Positions 54,859 through 63,385 of a stretch of 64,000 nucleotides of DNA are shown here, one piece after another. Positions within the stretch are counted from its first letter, which is position 1; each line of letters begins with the position of its first letter. The notes beneath the pieces were generated by a model that saw only the letters and a program-made list of their open reading frames with translations, did not search any database and was not told the origin of the DNA. The DNA is from Austwickia chelonae. GTDB taxonomy: Bacteria > Actinomycetota > Actinomycetes > Actinomycetales > Dermatophilaceae. The position numbers and the translations under genes are program-made. The DNA is taken from NCBI RefSeq assembly GCF_003391095.1, contig NZ_CP031447.1, positions 2,852,001 to 2,916,000 of the forward strand. Reading direction: 5' to 3'.

Positions 54859-56601
54859 TCAACATGTCGCAGGGCAACCGGAAGCATCGGGGTCGACGGT
54901 CGGCAGCCAGCCCGGCAATGCGGGGTCCCCCGGGGCCACCGACTTCACCCGCCGGTACCCCCTGCCCGGAGAGGGCCGCGGATCGACATCACCTTTGTTG
55001 GGCCACAAGGACATTGCTCGTTCCGCCTGGGCGGTGATGGTCAGCGAGGGATTCACCCCGAGATTGGCCGAGACCGTCGATCCGTCAACGATGTGCAACC
55101 CCGGGTAGCCGTGGACCCGGTGGTAGGGGTCGACCACGCCTCCCTCCGGCCCCGCCCCGATGACACATCCCCCGAGGAAATGCGCCGTCATCGGGACGTC
55201 GGCGAGCTCCCCGATGCTGGACAGCGGAAATCCCCCGATCTGCTGGGCGACCTGTCGAGCAGCCTGATTACCCGCCGGGATCCACCGTGGACTCGGCCGA
55301 CCGTGCCCTGGGCTGGAGAGCAGATGCCATCCGCGCCACCGGCTACGCCGGCCTCGTACCGTCAGGGAGTTGTCATGGTTCTGCATGACCAAGGCGATGA
55401 AGGTGCGCTCGGACCAGCGCGGCAGCCCGAGCGCGATGGAGAGCACCCGGTCCGGTCGGGCGGCGACCTTCCCCAGCCATTTCACGATCCGCGGAACGGG
55501 CCCGCCGCCGTCGGTCATCGGCGTGGTCAGCAGGCCCATCAGATTGGAACCACGCCCATACCTGCAGGGTTCGATGTGCGTGGCCTCGTCGGGATGGAAG
55601 GAGGAGGTGATGGCGATACCACGGCTGAAATCGACCGGGCTGCGACGTACCCCGGTCGTGGCCCCGCACAAGGCTTCTGAATTGGTACGGGTCAGATCGC
55701 CGAGCCGGGAGGAGAGGCCCCGAAGAGATCCTTCGGCTTTCAGCCGGGAGAGCAGGCGCTGGGTACCCCACGCACCGGCGGCGATCACGACCTGGTCGGC
55801 GTGATGCCGTTGTTCGTCCGGTCGAGCCCACAACGGCCCGGTACGGCGACTGACCACCTCGTACCCGCCGTCGGGAAGCGGACGGATATCGGTGACGGTG
55901 CGGCGTTCCTGGATGATCACGCCTTTGCGCTCCGCCCAGTACAGGTAGTTCTTACGCAGGGTGTTCTTCGCGCCGTACCGGCAGCCGGACATGCAGTCGC
56001 CGCAGTGCACGCATCCGGTGCGTTCGGGGCCCTGTTCCCCGAAATAAGGGTCGGAGACCGTGACACCGGGTTCGAGTCGACCCTCGCGGCCGAAGAAAAT
56101 CCCGACCGGAGTACGCCGGAAGGTGTGGCCTCGCCCGGTACTCTCAGCGAGGTCTTTCAACATCTCGTCGGCGGGGGTCGTCAACGGGTTGGTGGTCACG
56201 CCGAGCATCCGCCGAGCAAGGGCGTAGTAGGGCTTGAGCTCGTCGCGCCAGTCGGTGATGGCAGCCCACTGGGGGTCCCGGTAGAAGGCGTCAGAGACCG
56301 GTTCGTAGAGGGTATTCGCGTAGTTGAGCGACCCACCGCCGACGCCTGCTCCGGCCAGGACGAGGACGTCACGCAGGACGTGGATGCGTTGGATGCCGTA
56401 GAGGCCGATCCAGGGCGCGAAGAGAAAACGATCGACCCGGGTGGAAGGGCGGTGATCGTGGTCCTCGAAACGCTCTCCGGCCTCGAGGACGCGGATCCGA
56501 TAGCCCTTCTCGGCGAGTCGAAGCGCGCTGACGGACCCGCCGAAACCGGATCCGATGACGAGGACGTCGTCGGTGGTCGTGCGGGTGAGGTGCGCTTTCA
56601 T
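54859..56601 (-). CDS. GMC-family oxidoreductase (cholesterol oxidase-like)
   Basis: A 580-residue FAD enzyme. The N-terminal dinucleotide motif is VIGSGFGGSVSALRLAEKG, the FAD pyrophosphate loop is GAGVGGGSLNYANTLY, and the C-terminal GMC block is HIVDGSTVSANLGVNPSLT. Around residues 196-210 lies CVHCGDCMSGCRYGAKNT, a cysteine cluster known in this bacterial subgroup. It oxidises an alcohol, possibly a sterol. There is no signal peptide. The esterase gene follows directly, so the two may act on one lipid. Confidence 0.88.
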   Translation of the reverse strand: MKAHLTRTTTDDVLVIGSGFGGSVSALRLAEKGYRIRVLEAGERFEDHDHRPSTRVDRFLFAPWIGLYGIQRIHVLRDVLVLAGAGVGGGSLNYANTLYEPVSDAFYRDPQWAAITDWRDELKPYYALARRMLGVTTNPLTTPADEMLKDLAESTGRGHTFRRTPVGIFFGREGRLEPGVTVSDPYFGEQGPERTGCVHCGDCMSGCRYGAKNTLRKNYLYWAERKGVIIQERRTVTDIRPLPDGGYEVVSRRTGPLWARPDEQRHHADQVVIAAGAWGTQRLLSRLKAEGSLRGLSSRLGDLTRTNSEALCGATTGVRRSPVDFSRGIAITSSFHPDEATHIEPCRYGRGSNLMGLLTTPMTDGGGPVPRIVKWLGKVAARPDRVLSIALGLPRWSERTFIALVMQNHDNSLTVRGRRSRWRGWHLLSSPGHGRPSPRWIPAGNQAARQVAQQIGGFPLSSIGELADVPMTAHFLGGCVIGAGPEGGVVDPYHRVHGYPGLHIVDGSTVSANLGVNPSLTITAQAERAMSLWPNKGDVDPRPSPGRGYRRVKSVAPGDPALPGWLPTVDPDASGCPATC

Positions 56602-56685
56602 GAGTGCACCGTACGACGGGTGGCCGGGCCTGCCCGGGAGGACGGCCTTCGTGGCCGCTCAGAGAAGCACACCCGTGGACGACAT

Positions 56686-56701
56686 ATACCCCCGGGGGTA
56701 T
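56686..56701. promoter_or_regulatory. CsoR/CstR-type operator
   Basis: The perfect 16-base palindrome ATACCCCCGGGGGTAT matches the known pattern of CsoR-family operators (TACCCCC-GGGGGTA). It lies 58 bases before the small Cys-rich gene. The neighbouring CoA-disulfide reductase/rhodanese argues for a persulfide-sensing CstR more than a copper-sensing CsoR. No regulator gene of this family is in the window. Confidence 0.75.
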
Positions 56702-56759
56702 CCTGATAAGGTCGTACCCACTCACCCCGAGACACCCCTACCCCGTGGAGGACCATCCC

Positions 56760-56921
56760 ATGTGCCGTGCAGTCACCTGCTCCCGTTGCCAGAAGACCAC
56801 CTGGGCCGGATGCGGGAAACACGTCGACCAGGTCATGTCGGGCGTCCCGACCGACCGCCGGTGCATCTGCCCCCGTGACGCCGGATCAGGCGGCTTCCTC
56901 TCCAAGATCCTCGGCCGCTGA
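56760..56921 (+). CDS. Small cysteine-rich protein, 53 residues
   Basis: The frame starts at an ATG with GGAGG eight bases upstream. It encodes MCRAVTCSRCQKTTWAGCG, then HVDQVMSGVP and RRCICPRD. Six cysteines, partly as CxxC, suggest metal (zinc) binding or sulfur/persulfide chemistry. It is the first gene after the CsoR/CstR-like operator and lies 59 bases before the CoA-disulfide reductase gene. Similar small proteins occur in other actinobacteria; I know no proven function. Confidence 0.7.
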   Translation: MCRAVTCSRCQKTTWAGCGKHVDQVMSGVPTDRRCICPRDAGSGGFLSKILGR

Positions 56922-56980
56922 ATCCCTCTCCGGCCGGACCCCCGCCCCAGCCGTCCGCACCACAGGAAGAGAACCTGACC

Positions 56981-58627
56981 ATGAAGGTCGTCATCGTCGG
57001 CGGAGTCGCCGGCGGCATGTCCACCGCGACTCGGCTGCGACGCCGCGACGAACACGCCGAGATCATCGTCCTCGAACGTGGCGAGCACGTCTCCTTCGCC
57101 AACTGCGGGCTGCCCTACTACGTCGGCGGCGTCATCGAAGACCGTCAGGCACTGCTCCTCCAGACCCCGCAGAGCCTCGCTGCACGTTTCCGCATCGACG
57201 TCCGCGTCCGGCACGAAGTCACCCGCATCGATCGTCCGAACAAGACGGTCCACCTCCGCGACCTGCGCACCGGAGAAGAAACCACCGAGACCTACGACTC
57301 GCTCGTCCTCTCCCCCGGCGCGTCACCTTTCGTCCCCGACTTCCCCGGGGCCGAACAGGCGCTACGACTCCGCGACATCGCCGATGTCGACCGGATGGTC
57401 GCAGCGGTCATCGGCCGTCCCCGCAGCGCGCTGGTCATGGGAGCCGGCTTCATCGGCCTGGAAATGGCCGAAAATCTCGTCGAACGCGGCATCACGGTCA
57501 CCCTCGTCGAAATGGCCGACCAAGTCCTCGCCCCGCTCGACCCGGAGATGGCCGTCCTCGTCCATCGGCGGCTCACCGAACGTGGAGTCGACGTACGTCT
57601 GGGCAGCCGGGTCACCGCCTTCTCCGACGGAACAGCCACGCTCTCCACCGGTGAGAACATCCCGGCCGACCTGTTGATCGCCGCGATCGGCGTCCGCGCC
57701 GACTCCGCCCTCGCGGTCGAGGCCGGGCTCGAGGTCAACGAACGCGGGGGGATCGTGGTGAACGACCACCAGCGCACCAGCGACCCCCACATCTACGCAG
57801 TGGGCGACGCCGCGCAGAAACAGGACTTCGTCGACGGCAGCGCAGCCATGGTGCCGCTGGCCCAGACCGCCAACCGGCACGGTCGACTCGTCGCCGATGT
57901 CATCACCGGCCGGGAGACCCACGCCGCAGGCGTGCTCGGCACCGCCATCGTCGGCGTCTTCGGCTTGCAGGTCGCCACGACCGGATGGAACGAGAAACGC
58001 TTGCGGGCAGCCGGGCGGCCGATCCGCGTGATCCACACCCACCCGGCCGACCACGCCGGGTACTACCCCGGGGCCCAAGGCATGAGCCTGAAATTGTTGA
58101 TCGACGCCGAGAACGACGCGGTCCTCGGCGCCCAGGGCGTCGGCGCGGCAGGGGTCGACAAACGCATCGACGTCATCGCCACCGCGATACGCGGCGGCCT
58201 GAGAGCCAGCGATCTGGCCGACCTCGAACTGGCCTATGCTCCGCAGTTCGGCTCGGCGAAAGACCCGGTGAACATGCTCGGTTTCGTGGCCGACAACCTG
58301 GCCACCGGCATGACCGATACGGTGCAATGGCACGAGCTCGAAGCAGCGGTGTCTGCGGGCGCCCAGGTGATCGACGTGCGTACCCAGCCCGAACACGACG
58401 CCGGAGCCATCCCCGATGCGCTACTCATCCCGGTCGACGAACTGCGGGAACGCCTCGACGAGATCCCCGAGGGCGAACTCATCGTCCACTGCGCCGTGGG
58501 TCTCCGCGGACACATCGCGGTGCAGATCCTGGCCCAGCACGGCCGAAAGGCCCGCAATCTCGACGGCGGCTACCGCACCTGGCAGGCCGGCCAGGAGACC
58601 TTCTCCTCGCGAAGCTCCCACAGCTAG
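56981..58627 (+). CDS. CoA-disulfide reductase with C-terminal rhodanese domain
   Basis: A 548-residue flavoprotein. The N-terminal FAD motif is VIVGGVAGGMSTATRLRR. The active cysteine is in FANCGLPYYVGG, and the NAD(P)H motif is VMGAGFIGLEMAENLVERG. The dimerisation domain follows. The C-terminal rhodanese (about 450-540) has the sulfur-carrying Cys in IVHCAVGLRG. CoADR-rhodanese proteins reduce CoA disulfide or persulfide and polysulfide. The small Cys-rich gene and the CsoR/CstR-like operator upstream point to detoxification of reactive sulfur. An IS end begins at its stop codon. Confidence 0.92.
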   Translation: MKVVIVGGVAGGMSTATRLRRRDEHAEIIVLERGEHVSFANCGLPYYVGGVIEDRQALLLQTPQSLAARFRIDVRVRHEVTRIDRPNKTVHLRDLRTGEETTETYDSLVLSPGASPFVPDFPGAEQALRLRDIADVDRMVAAVIGRPRSALVMGAGFIGLEMAENLVERGITVTLVEMADQVLAPLDPEMAVLVHRRLTERGVDVRLGSRVTAFSDGTATLSTGENIPADLLIAAIGVRADSALAVEAGLEVNERGGIVVNDHQRTSDPHIYAVGDAAQKQDFVDGSAAMVPLAQTANRHGRLVADVITGRETHAAGVLGTAIVGVFGLQVATTGWNEKRLRAAGRPIRVIHTHPADHAGYYPGAQGMSLKLLIDAENDAVLGAQGVGAAGVDKRIDVIATAIRGGLRASDLADLELAYAPQFGSAKDPVNMLGFVADNLATGMTDTVQWHELEAAVSAGAQVIDVRTQPEHDAGAIPDALLIPVDELRERLDEIPEGELIVHCAVGLRGHIAVQILAQHGRKARNLDGGYRTWQAGQETFSSRSSHS

Positions 58628-58814
58628 GGCGTGTCTCCTAATAGGTGGGTCAGGTGTGCGGCAGTCTGGGGCGGTGGCGGTTTCGGAGTCTCGGTGTCAG
58701 GTGTTTAGTGATGAGGAGTGGGCGCGGGTTGAGCCTCTGTTGCCTTCGAATGTGGGTCGGCGTGGGCGCCCGTTCGGTGAGAACCGTCGGGTGGTCGAGG
58801 GGATCGTGTACCGG
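58628..58814 (+). mobile_element. IS5-like element, left fragment
   Basis: The sequence from 58648 to about 58811 is the exact reverse complement of the right end of the window (about 63837-64000). It includes the GTG start (58656) and the first 50 or so codons of an IS5-family transposase (SRCQVFSDEEWARVEPLLP, then GRRGRPFGENRRVVEGIVY). The outer end GGCGTGTCTCCTAATAGG resembles an IS5-group inverted repeat and abuts CTAG at the preceding gene's stop. After EGIVYR the match ends abruptly. Confidence 0.8.
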
Positions 58815-59252
58815 GGGGCCACGCCGACGCGACGTCGTCGAGGCGCTGGTTCATGCCCTAGAACCACGCTTGGACGACCGCGGTGAGTCCTTCTCGCGCA
58901 GGAGTTCCTCGGGTCGATGAGCCGCCCCGAAGTGCACAATCCGACTTATGGGGCAAGCTGGTACGCGTCTCCACACAGTGGGGGTCGCTGCGCTGTGTCA
59001 AAGACGACAAAACAAGGGGCGTTTATGAGCAAAGACTCGGGGTTTGTGACGCGAAGCCGGCGATGCCGTGCCAACGCCACCGAAGGCCCGCAGCATCACC
59101 TAGTCATCGCCGCCGGACGCCGGGGTGCCCAGCGTCTTGACGGCGTGCTCGCGGCGGCCAAGGAGGAGAACGCGTGATTCCCAAGGCCGTGCAGTCGAAG
59201 CCGGGCCCCAACAGGATGAGCCAGCAGACCACTACTCAGCGCACCCCTCGCC
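58815..59252 (+). other. Decayed DNA with short ORFs inside the IS-framed island
   Basis: No full gene is recognised. An ORF of 50 codons starts at the ATG at 59025 (MSKDSGFVTRSRRC... ending AAAKEENA) and stops at 59177; another of about 30 codons starts with GTG at 59175 and overlaps that stop. A fragment ALVHALEPRLDDRGESF is seen at about 58845-58890. These may be real small genes or debris. Confidence 0.35.
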
Positions 59253-59545
59253 ATGACGCTCGCTGAGGCTCGACCGGTGATCGGGCCAGCCTTTGAGGAG
59301 CTGCTCGCCCTCGGAGCCGGTCCCCACTTGGTGACGGCACCAGTCGGCATGCTTACCGCGATCGGGGAGCACGCGAGCGTGAGCCCGGACCGCGTCGCAG
59401 TCGTCTCCAAGGGTGTCGGCCTTACCTACGGTGATTTGCGACTGTGGGTCGGCGCTGTCGCCGCGTCGCTGCGCGAAGACCTCCGTGTGCGGCCGGGCGA
59501 TCGGGTGGGCGTGGCCGCGGACGCGCCACATGGCAGCTCCTGGGC
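59253..59545 (+). pseudogene. AMP-binding (acyl/aryl-CoA or amino acid ligase) N-terminal fragment
   Basis: From the ATG at 59253 the frame reads about 97 codons that resemble the N-terminus of an AMP-forming ligase: MLTAIGEHASVSPDRVAVV, GLTYGDLRLWV and VRPGDRVGVAAD. The frame then leaves the homology, and the rest of the enzyme (P-loop, adenylation core) is absent. It joins an enolase-family fragment within about 60 bases, which points to an internal deletion that fused two genes' remains. Confidence 0.6.
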
Positions 59546-59599
59546 ATCCCCCAACCACGCCGCGTGCAGTTGTTGCACACCGTGCCGATCGGTGAGCGA

Positions 59600-60181
59600 C
59601 ACCTGACCTCACACCGTCCGCTCAAGGTGAAGCTCGGCGGCGACTGCGACGAGCAGGTGCTCAACGACCTGGTGGGTCAGCCGGGTCCAATCCTTCTCGA
59701 CGTGAACGGCGGCTGGTCGCTGAAGGCATGGCGGCGACTGCGTCCCGTAGTCGAGCGGCTCGCTCCGGCCGTGCTGGAGGACCCTGCCACGGACGACGCC
59801 ACCATTGCGGAGATCCGCGACGCACTGCCCGGGACGGCGATCGTCCTCGACGAGCCAATCACCGACCACGCCGCCGTGGACCGCGCCATGTCCGTGGCGG
59901 GAGGAGCCAACGTCAAGGTGATGCGGATGGGTGGCGTGCTCGAGACGCTGGACGCTCTCGAACGCCTGGCCGCCGCCGGGCACACCCGGATGATCGGCAG
60001 CTTCCTAGAGCCACAGCGCTCGGTCGCCTACTCCGCCCAGTTGAGCGCGATGGCGGACTGGACAGACCTCGACGGTCACTTCTGGATTACCGGCGATCCA
60101 CAGGTCATGTCCTACGAGCTCGACTCGTCGGAGCCGGGCATTCCCTCGATTTCCTACGACACGACGCGAGGCAACTGGTGA
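59600..60181 (+). pseudogene. Enolase-superfamily (dipeptide epimerase-like) C-terminal fragment
   Basis: About 190 codons match the barrel of mandelate racemase/muconate lactonising enzymes. The catalytic Lys pair is in LKVKLGG, and the metal ligands are Asp in LLDVNGG, Glu in VLEDP and Asp-Glu in IVLDEP. A second catalytic Lys is in NVKVMRMGG. The capping N-terminal domain is missing, so the product should not fold as an active enzyme. Dipeptide epimerases of this type often sit next to S9 peptidases, as here. Confidence 0.65.
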
Positions 60182-60198
60182 GACCAACTAGACAGGTC

Positions 60199-62064
60199 AT
60201 GCCGTACGGCACGTGGCCATCGCCGGTGATCCCGGCGGACGTCGCCGCGAGCGAGGCGCTGGTGGAGTGGGTCGACTTCGTGGGACCTCAGGTCTTCTGG
60301 GTCGAGGTTTCTCCAGAGGATGACGGGCGGGCGGTGCTTATGCGCGCCGGAGACGATGGGCCCGAGCAGGTGCTTGCACCCGAGTGGAACGTCCGCACCA
60401 AGGTCATCGAGTATGGCGGTCGGCCCTGGGCCCCATGCTCGCGCGATGCTGACGACGGGATCGTGTTCTCGCATGGCGCCGACCACCGGGTCTACCGGTG
60501 GCAGCCGGGACTCGAGCCGATCGCTCTGTCTCCGACCGCAGAGGAGCCAGACGTATACCGCCACGCGGACTTCCGTGTGGCGGACGGTTTCGTGTGGTGC
60601 CTGCGCGAGCAGATGGCTGACGATGCTGGTCAGGTCGTGTACCGCCAGATCGTGCGTATGCCGTTGGACGGCAGTGCCGCGGAGAACAGCTCACTGGTGC
60701 AGGTGATGGCTGCAACCCATCACTTTCTCACCGGCCCCAGTCTCAACGCCAACGGGACCAAGGCCGCGTGGATCGGTTGGGATCATCCACATATGCCGTG
60801 GGAACAGACGGAGGTGTGGACCAGCGAGGCCGGTGACGAGGGATGGTCGCGCCCGCGGAAGATCGAGGGCCTCATCGAGGAGTCCATCACTCAGGTGACG
60901 TGGGACGCCACGGACGGCGATGCGCTGCTGCTTCTCAGCGACCGGAGCGGATGGTGGCTCCCGTACGTCACCGACACCTACACCTCGCCCCGCGCTCTCG
61001 TCCAGCGGGAGGAAGAGTTCGGGGAGGCGCTCTGGCGCGTCGGTCAGCGGTGGATGGCACCGCTGACCGACGGCCGGATCGCGACGTCGCACGGCACCAG
61101 CGGCCGCAACCTTGCGCTGCTAGGCAAGGATGGCCACCTAGCTGAGCTGGCCGTACTCGGCTACACCGAGTGGATTGACATCGCGTCCGACGGAAGCACT
61201 GTCGCTGTGATCGCGCACGGCCCCCAGCGTCGGCGAAGCGTGCTCACGATCGACACCAGCACCGGCACAGTCAACGTGGTCCGCCCACCGGTTGAGCGGC
61301 ACGACGCGTTCGCTAGCACGCCGTACCTGCACGTGGCCCGTCTGGTCGACGGGACGTGTGTGCCCGCTCACGTCTACCCCCCGCACCATCCCGCCGTGGA
61401 TGGTCCCCCAGGTCCGGCCCCGTATGTGGTGGTGGCTCACGGCGGGCCGAGCAACCGCAGCTCCATGGTGATGAACCAAGAGTTCACGTTCTTCACCAGT
61501 CGCGGGATCGGAGTAGTAGACGTGCAATACGGCGGCTCCACGGGCTTCGGACGCGACTACCGCAACCGTCTCACGCACTCGTGGGGCGTGGTGGACGTCA
61601 ACGACTGCGCGGCGGTGGCGAGGGACTTGATCGACCACGGCGTCATCGATCCCGCGAGAATCGCGATCCGCGGCGGCAGCGCCGGCGGCTGGACAGCGGT
61701 GGCGTCGCTAACCACTCATCCTGATCTCTACCGAGCCGCCGGTATCTATTATCCCGTGATCGAACCGGAGTCGTTCCGCAACGGCGGGACCCATGACTTT
61801 GAGTCCCACTACCTGGAGTCCCTGGTCGGGGCTTGGCCGGAGGAGGCCGAGCGCTACCGGGAACTGTCGCCAATCCGACGGGCCGAACGCATCTCGGCAC
61901 CCTTCGTGCTCCTGCAGGGACTGGACGACACTGTCTGCCCGCCTGCCCAGGCACAGCAGTTGCTCGACCGTGTCGACAGCAGCGCGGCACCGTACGACTA
62001 TCTCACCTTATGCTGGCGAGGGACACGGGTTCCGGCTGGCCGACACGATCGCGCGGTCCCTTGA
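60199..62064 (+). CDS. S9-family peptidase, frameshifted near the C-terminus
   Basis: A 621-residue product from the ATG at 60199 (MPYGTWPSPV). It has a beta-propeller and hydrolase like the S9 enzyme at 24646-26640: HGGPSNRS, nucleophile Ser in GGSAGGW and Asp in GLDDTVCPP. Just before the catalytic His the frame breaks: with one T removed near 62008 the sequence reads YAGEGHGFRLAD and continues in frame through to the acetyltransferase that follows. As written the protein lacks the His and should be inactive. Confidence 0.75.
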   Translation: MPYGTWPSPVIPADVAASEALVEWVDFVGPQVFWVEVSPEDDGRAVLMRAGDDGPEQVLAPEWNVRTKVIEYGGRPWAPCSRDADDGIVFSHGADHRVYRWQPGLEPIALSPTAEEPDVYRHADFRVADGFVWCLREQMADDAGQVVYRQIVRMPLDGSAAENSSLVQVMAATHHFLTGPSLNANGTKAAWIGWDHPHMPWEQTEVWTSEAGDEGWSRPRKIEGLIEESITQVTWDATDGDALLLLSDRSGWWLPYVTDTYTSPRALVQREEEFGEALWRVGQRWMAPLTDGRIATSHGTSGRNLALLGKDGHLAELAVLGYTEWIDIASDGSTVAVIAHGPQRRRSVLTIDTSTGTVNVVRPPVERHDAFASTPYLHVARLVDGTCVPAHVYPPHHPAVDGPPGPAPYVVVAHGGPSNRSSMVMNQEFTFFTSRGIGVVDVQYGGSTGFGRDYRNRLTHSWGVVDVNDCAAVARDLIDHGVIDPARIAIRGGSAGGWTAVASLTTHPDLYRAAGIYYPVIEPESFRNGGTHDFESHYLESLVGAWPEEAERYRELSPIRRAERISAPFVLLQGLDDTVCPPAQAQQLLDRVDSSAAPYDYLTLCWRGTRVPAGRHDRAVP

Positions 62065-62116
62065 GGCAGAGCTGCGCTGCTATCGCGGCGCGTTCGAGGC
62101 GCGCGGGAGCAGCGCG

Positions 62117-62944
62117 ATGACGGCACCGGCGATCAGGGAGCTCGGCCTGGGAGACCTCCCCGCGTGTCTCGACTTGGCAGAGCAGCGCAGCTGGCTGCGC
62201 GAGGAGAAGAAGTGGCGACTGCTCTTCGATCTCGGCTCTGTGTACGGCGCCGAACTCGACGGGACGCTCGTGGGCACCGTCGTGAGCGTCCCGTTCGGAG
62301 AGGGAGCCAGCGCCATCAGCATGATGCTCGTTGCCGAGTACCATGAGCGGAAGGGCCTCGGCACGCGACTGATGAAGCACGCCCTCGATCGCATCGAGCC
62401 ACCGCGGGCTTACCTCGCGGCCACGCCATTCGGCCGACCGCTCTACGAGCGCGTCGGGTACCGACCCGTCGGCGAGGCCACGGTCTTCATGGGTCAGATC
62501 GAGGCGGCCCGCGGGGCGTCACAGGCGTCCCGGCCCTTTCGCGCGGACGATATGCCCGGGATCCACGCGTTGGACGCCCAAGCCACTGGGCTCGACCGTC
62601 GCATGCTCCTCGACCGGCTGCCGGAGTTCTGTCACCAGTTGCGGGTCGTCGAGGGAATCGACGGGCTGGCCGGCTACGCAGGATCGTGGCGCAACCTCGA
62701 CCACTCTTTCATCGGTCCCGTCGTGGCCGACAGCACCGATACAGCGATCGCCCTCATAACGGACATCGCGGCCAGCGAGGACACCGCCCGTCTCGAGATC
62801 CCCACCCACCACACGAAGTTGCTCGCTTGGGTGCGGGACCAGCGAATGGAGGAGCGCTTCACCACCACGCTGATGGAGTTCGGGCCGGTGCCTGCAGCAC
62901 ACCCCGACCGCGTTGTCGTTCCCATGATGCTGGCCCTGGGATAA
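62117..62944 (+). CDS. GNAT-family N-acetyltransferase (possibly two GNAT domains)
   Basis: A 275-residue protein from the ATG at 62117 (MTAPAIREL). The acetyl-CoA loop is YHERKGLGTRLMKHAL, preceded by the beta-bulge strand SMMLVAEY. A second, weaker GNAT-like half follows from about residue 135, with FRADDMPGIHALDAQATG, so the domain order resembles Eis-like or double-GNAT proteins. The same open frame reaches back into the end of the S9 peptidase gene, so a fusion in the ancestral gene is possible. The acceptor is unknown. Confidence 0.78.
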   Translation: MTAPAIRELGLGDLPACLDLAEQRSWLREEKKWRLLFDLGSVYGAELDGTLVGTVVSVPFGEGASAISMMLVAEYHERKGLGTRLMKHALDRIEPPRAYLAATPFGRPLYERVGYRPVGEATVFMGQIEAARGASQASRPFRADDMPGIHALDAQATGLDRRMLLDRLPEFCHQLRVVEGIDGLAGYAGSWRNLDHSFIGPVVADSTDTAIALITDIAASEDTARLEIPTHHTKLLAWVRDQRMEERFTTTLMEFGPVPAAHPDRVVVPMMLALG

Positions 62945-62948
62945 GCGG

Positions 62949-63385
62949 ATGCAGACACGACAGTCAAAGCGGATCCATCTGAACACAGCAGGCGCGGGTC
63001 TCATGCCCGCCCCGGTCGTCGACGTAATGATGGCCTGCCTCCAGCAAGAGGCACGAGAGGGTGCCTACGAGACCGCGCGCGAGCACGACCAGGGGCGTGT
63101 CTACGAGTCGCTCGCAAGACTGCTGGGATCCACCCCCGCCGAGATCGCCCTATTCGACAGCGCTACGCGGGCCTGGGATTGCTACGTCAGCAGGTTGATG
63201 CTCCCGGCAGGCTCGCGGATCCTCATCACGCCCTTCGAGTACGCCGGGAGCTACCTGTCCCTACGGGCGATTGCGGACCGGCGTGACGCCGTCATCGAGG
63301 TGATCCCGACGACCGACCGCGGCGATGTCGACCTCGACTGGCTCGCGGCACGGCTGGATGACAACGTCGCTGTCGTGTCCGTCCC
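62949..63385 (+). pseudogene. Class V aminotransferase, 3' truncated by IS DNA
   Basis: From the ATG at 62949 about 145 codons match PLP-dependent class V aminotransferases (isopenicillin-epimerase-like): RIHLNTAGAGLMP, EIALFDSATRAWD, and ILITPFEYAGSYLSL. The PLP-binding Lys region is missing, because homology ends near AVVSV where inverted IS5-like sequence begins. It was the last gene of the operon-like island and is now broken. Confidence 0.75.
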
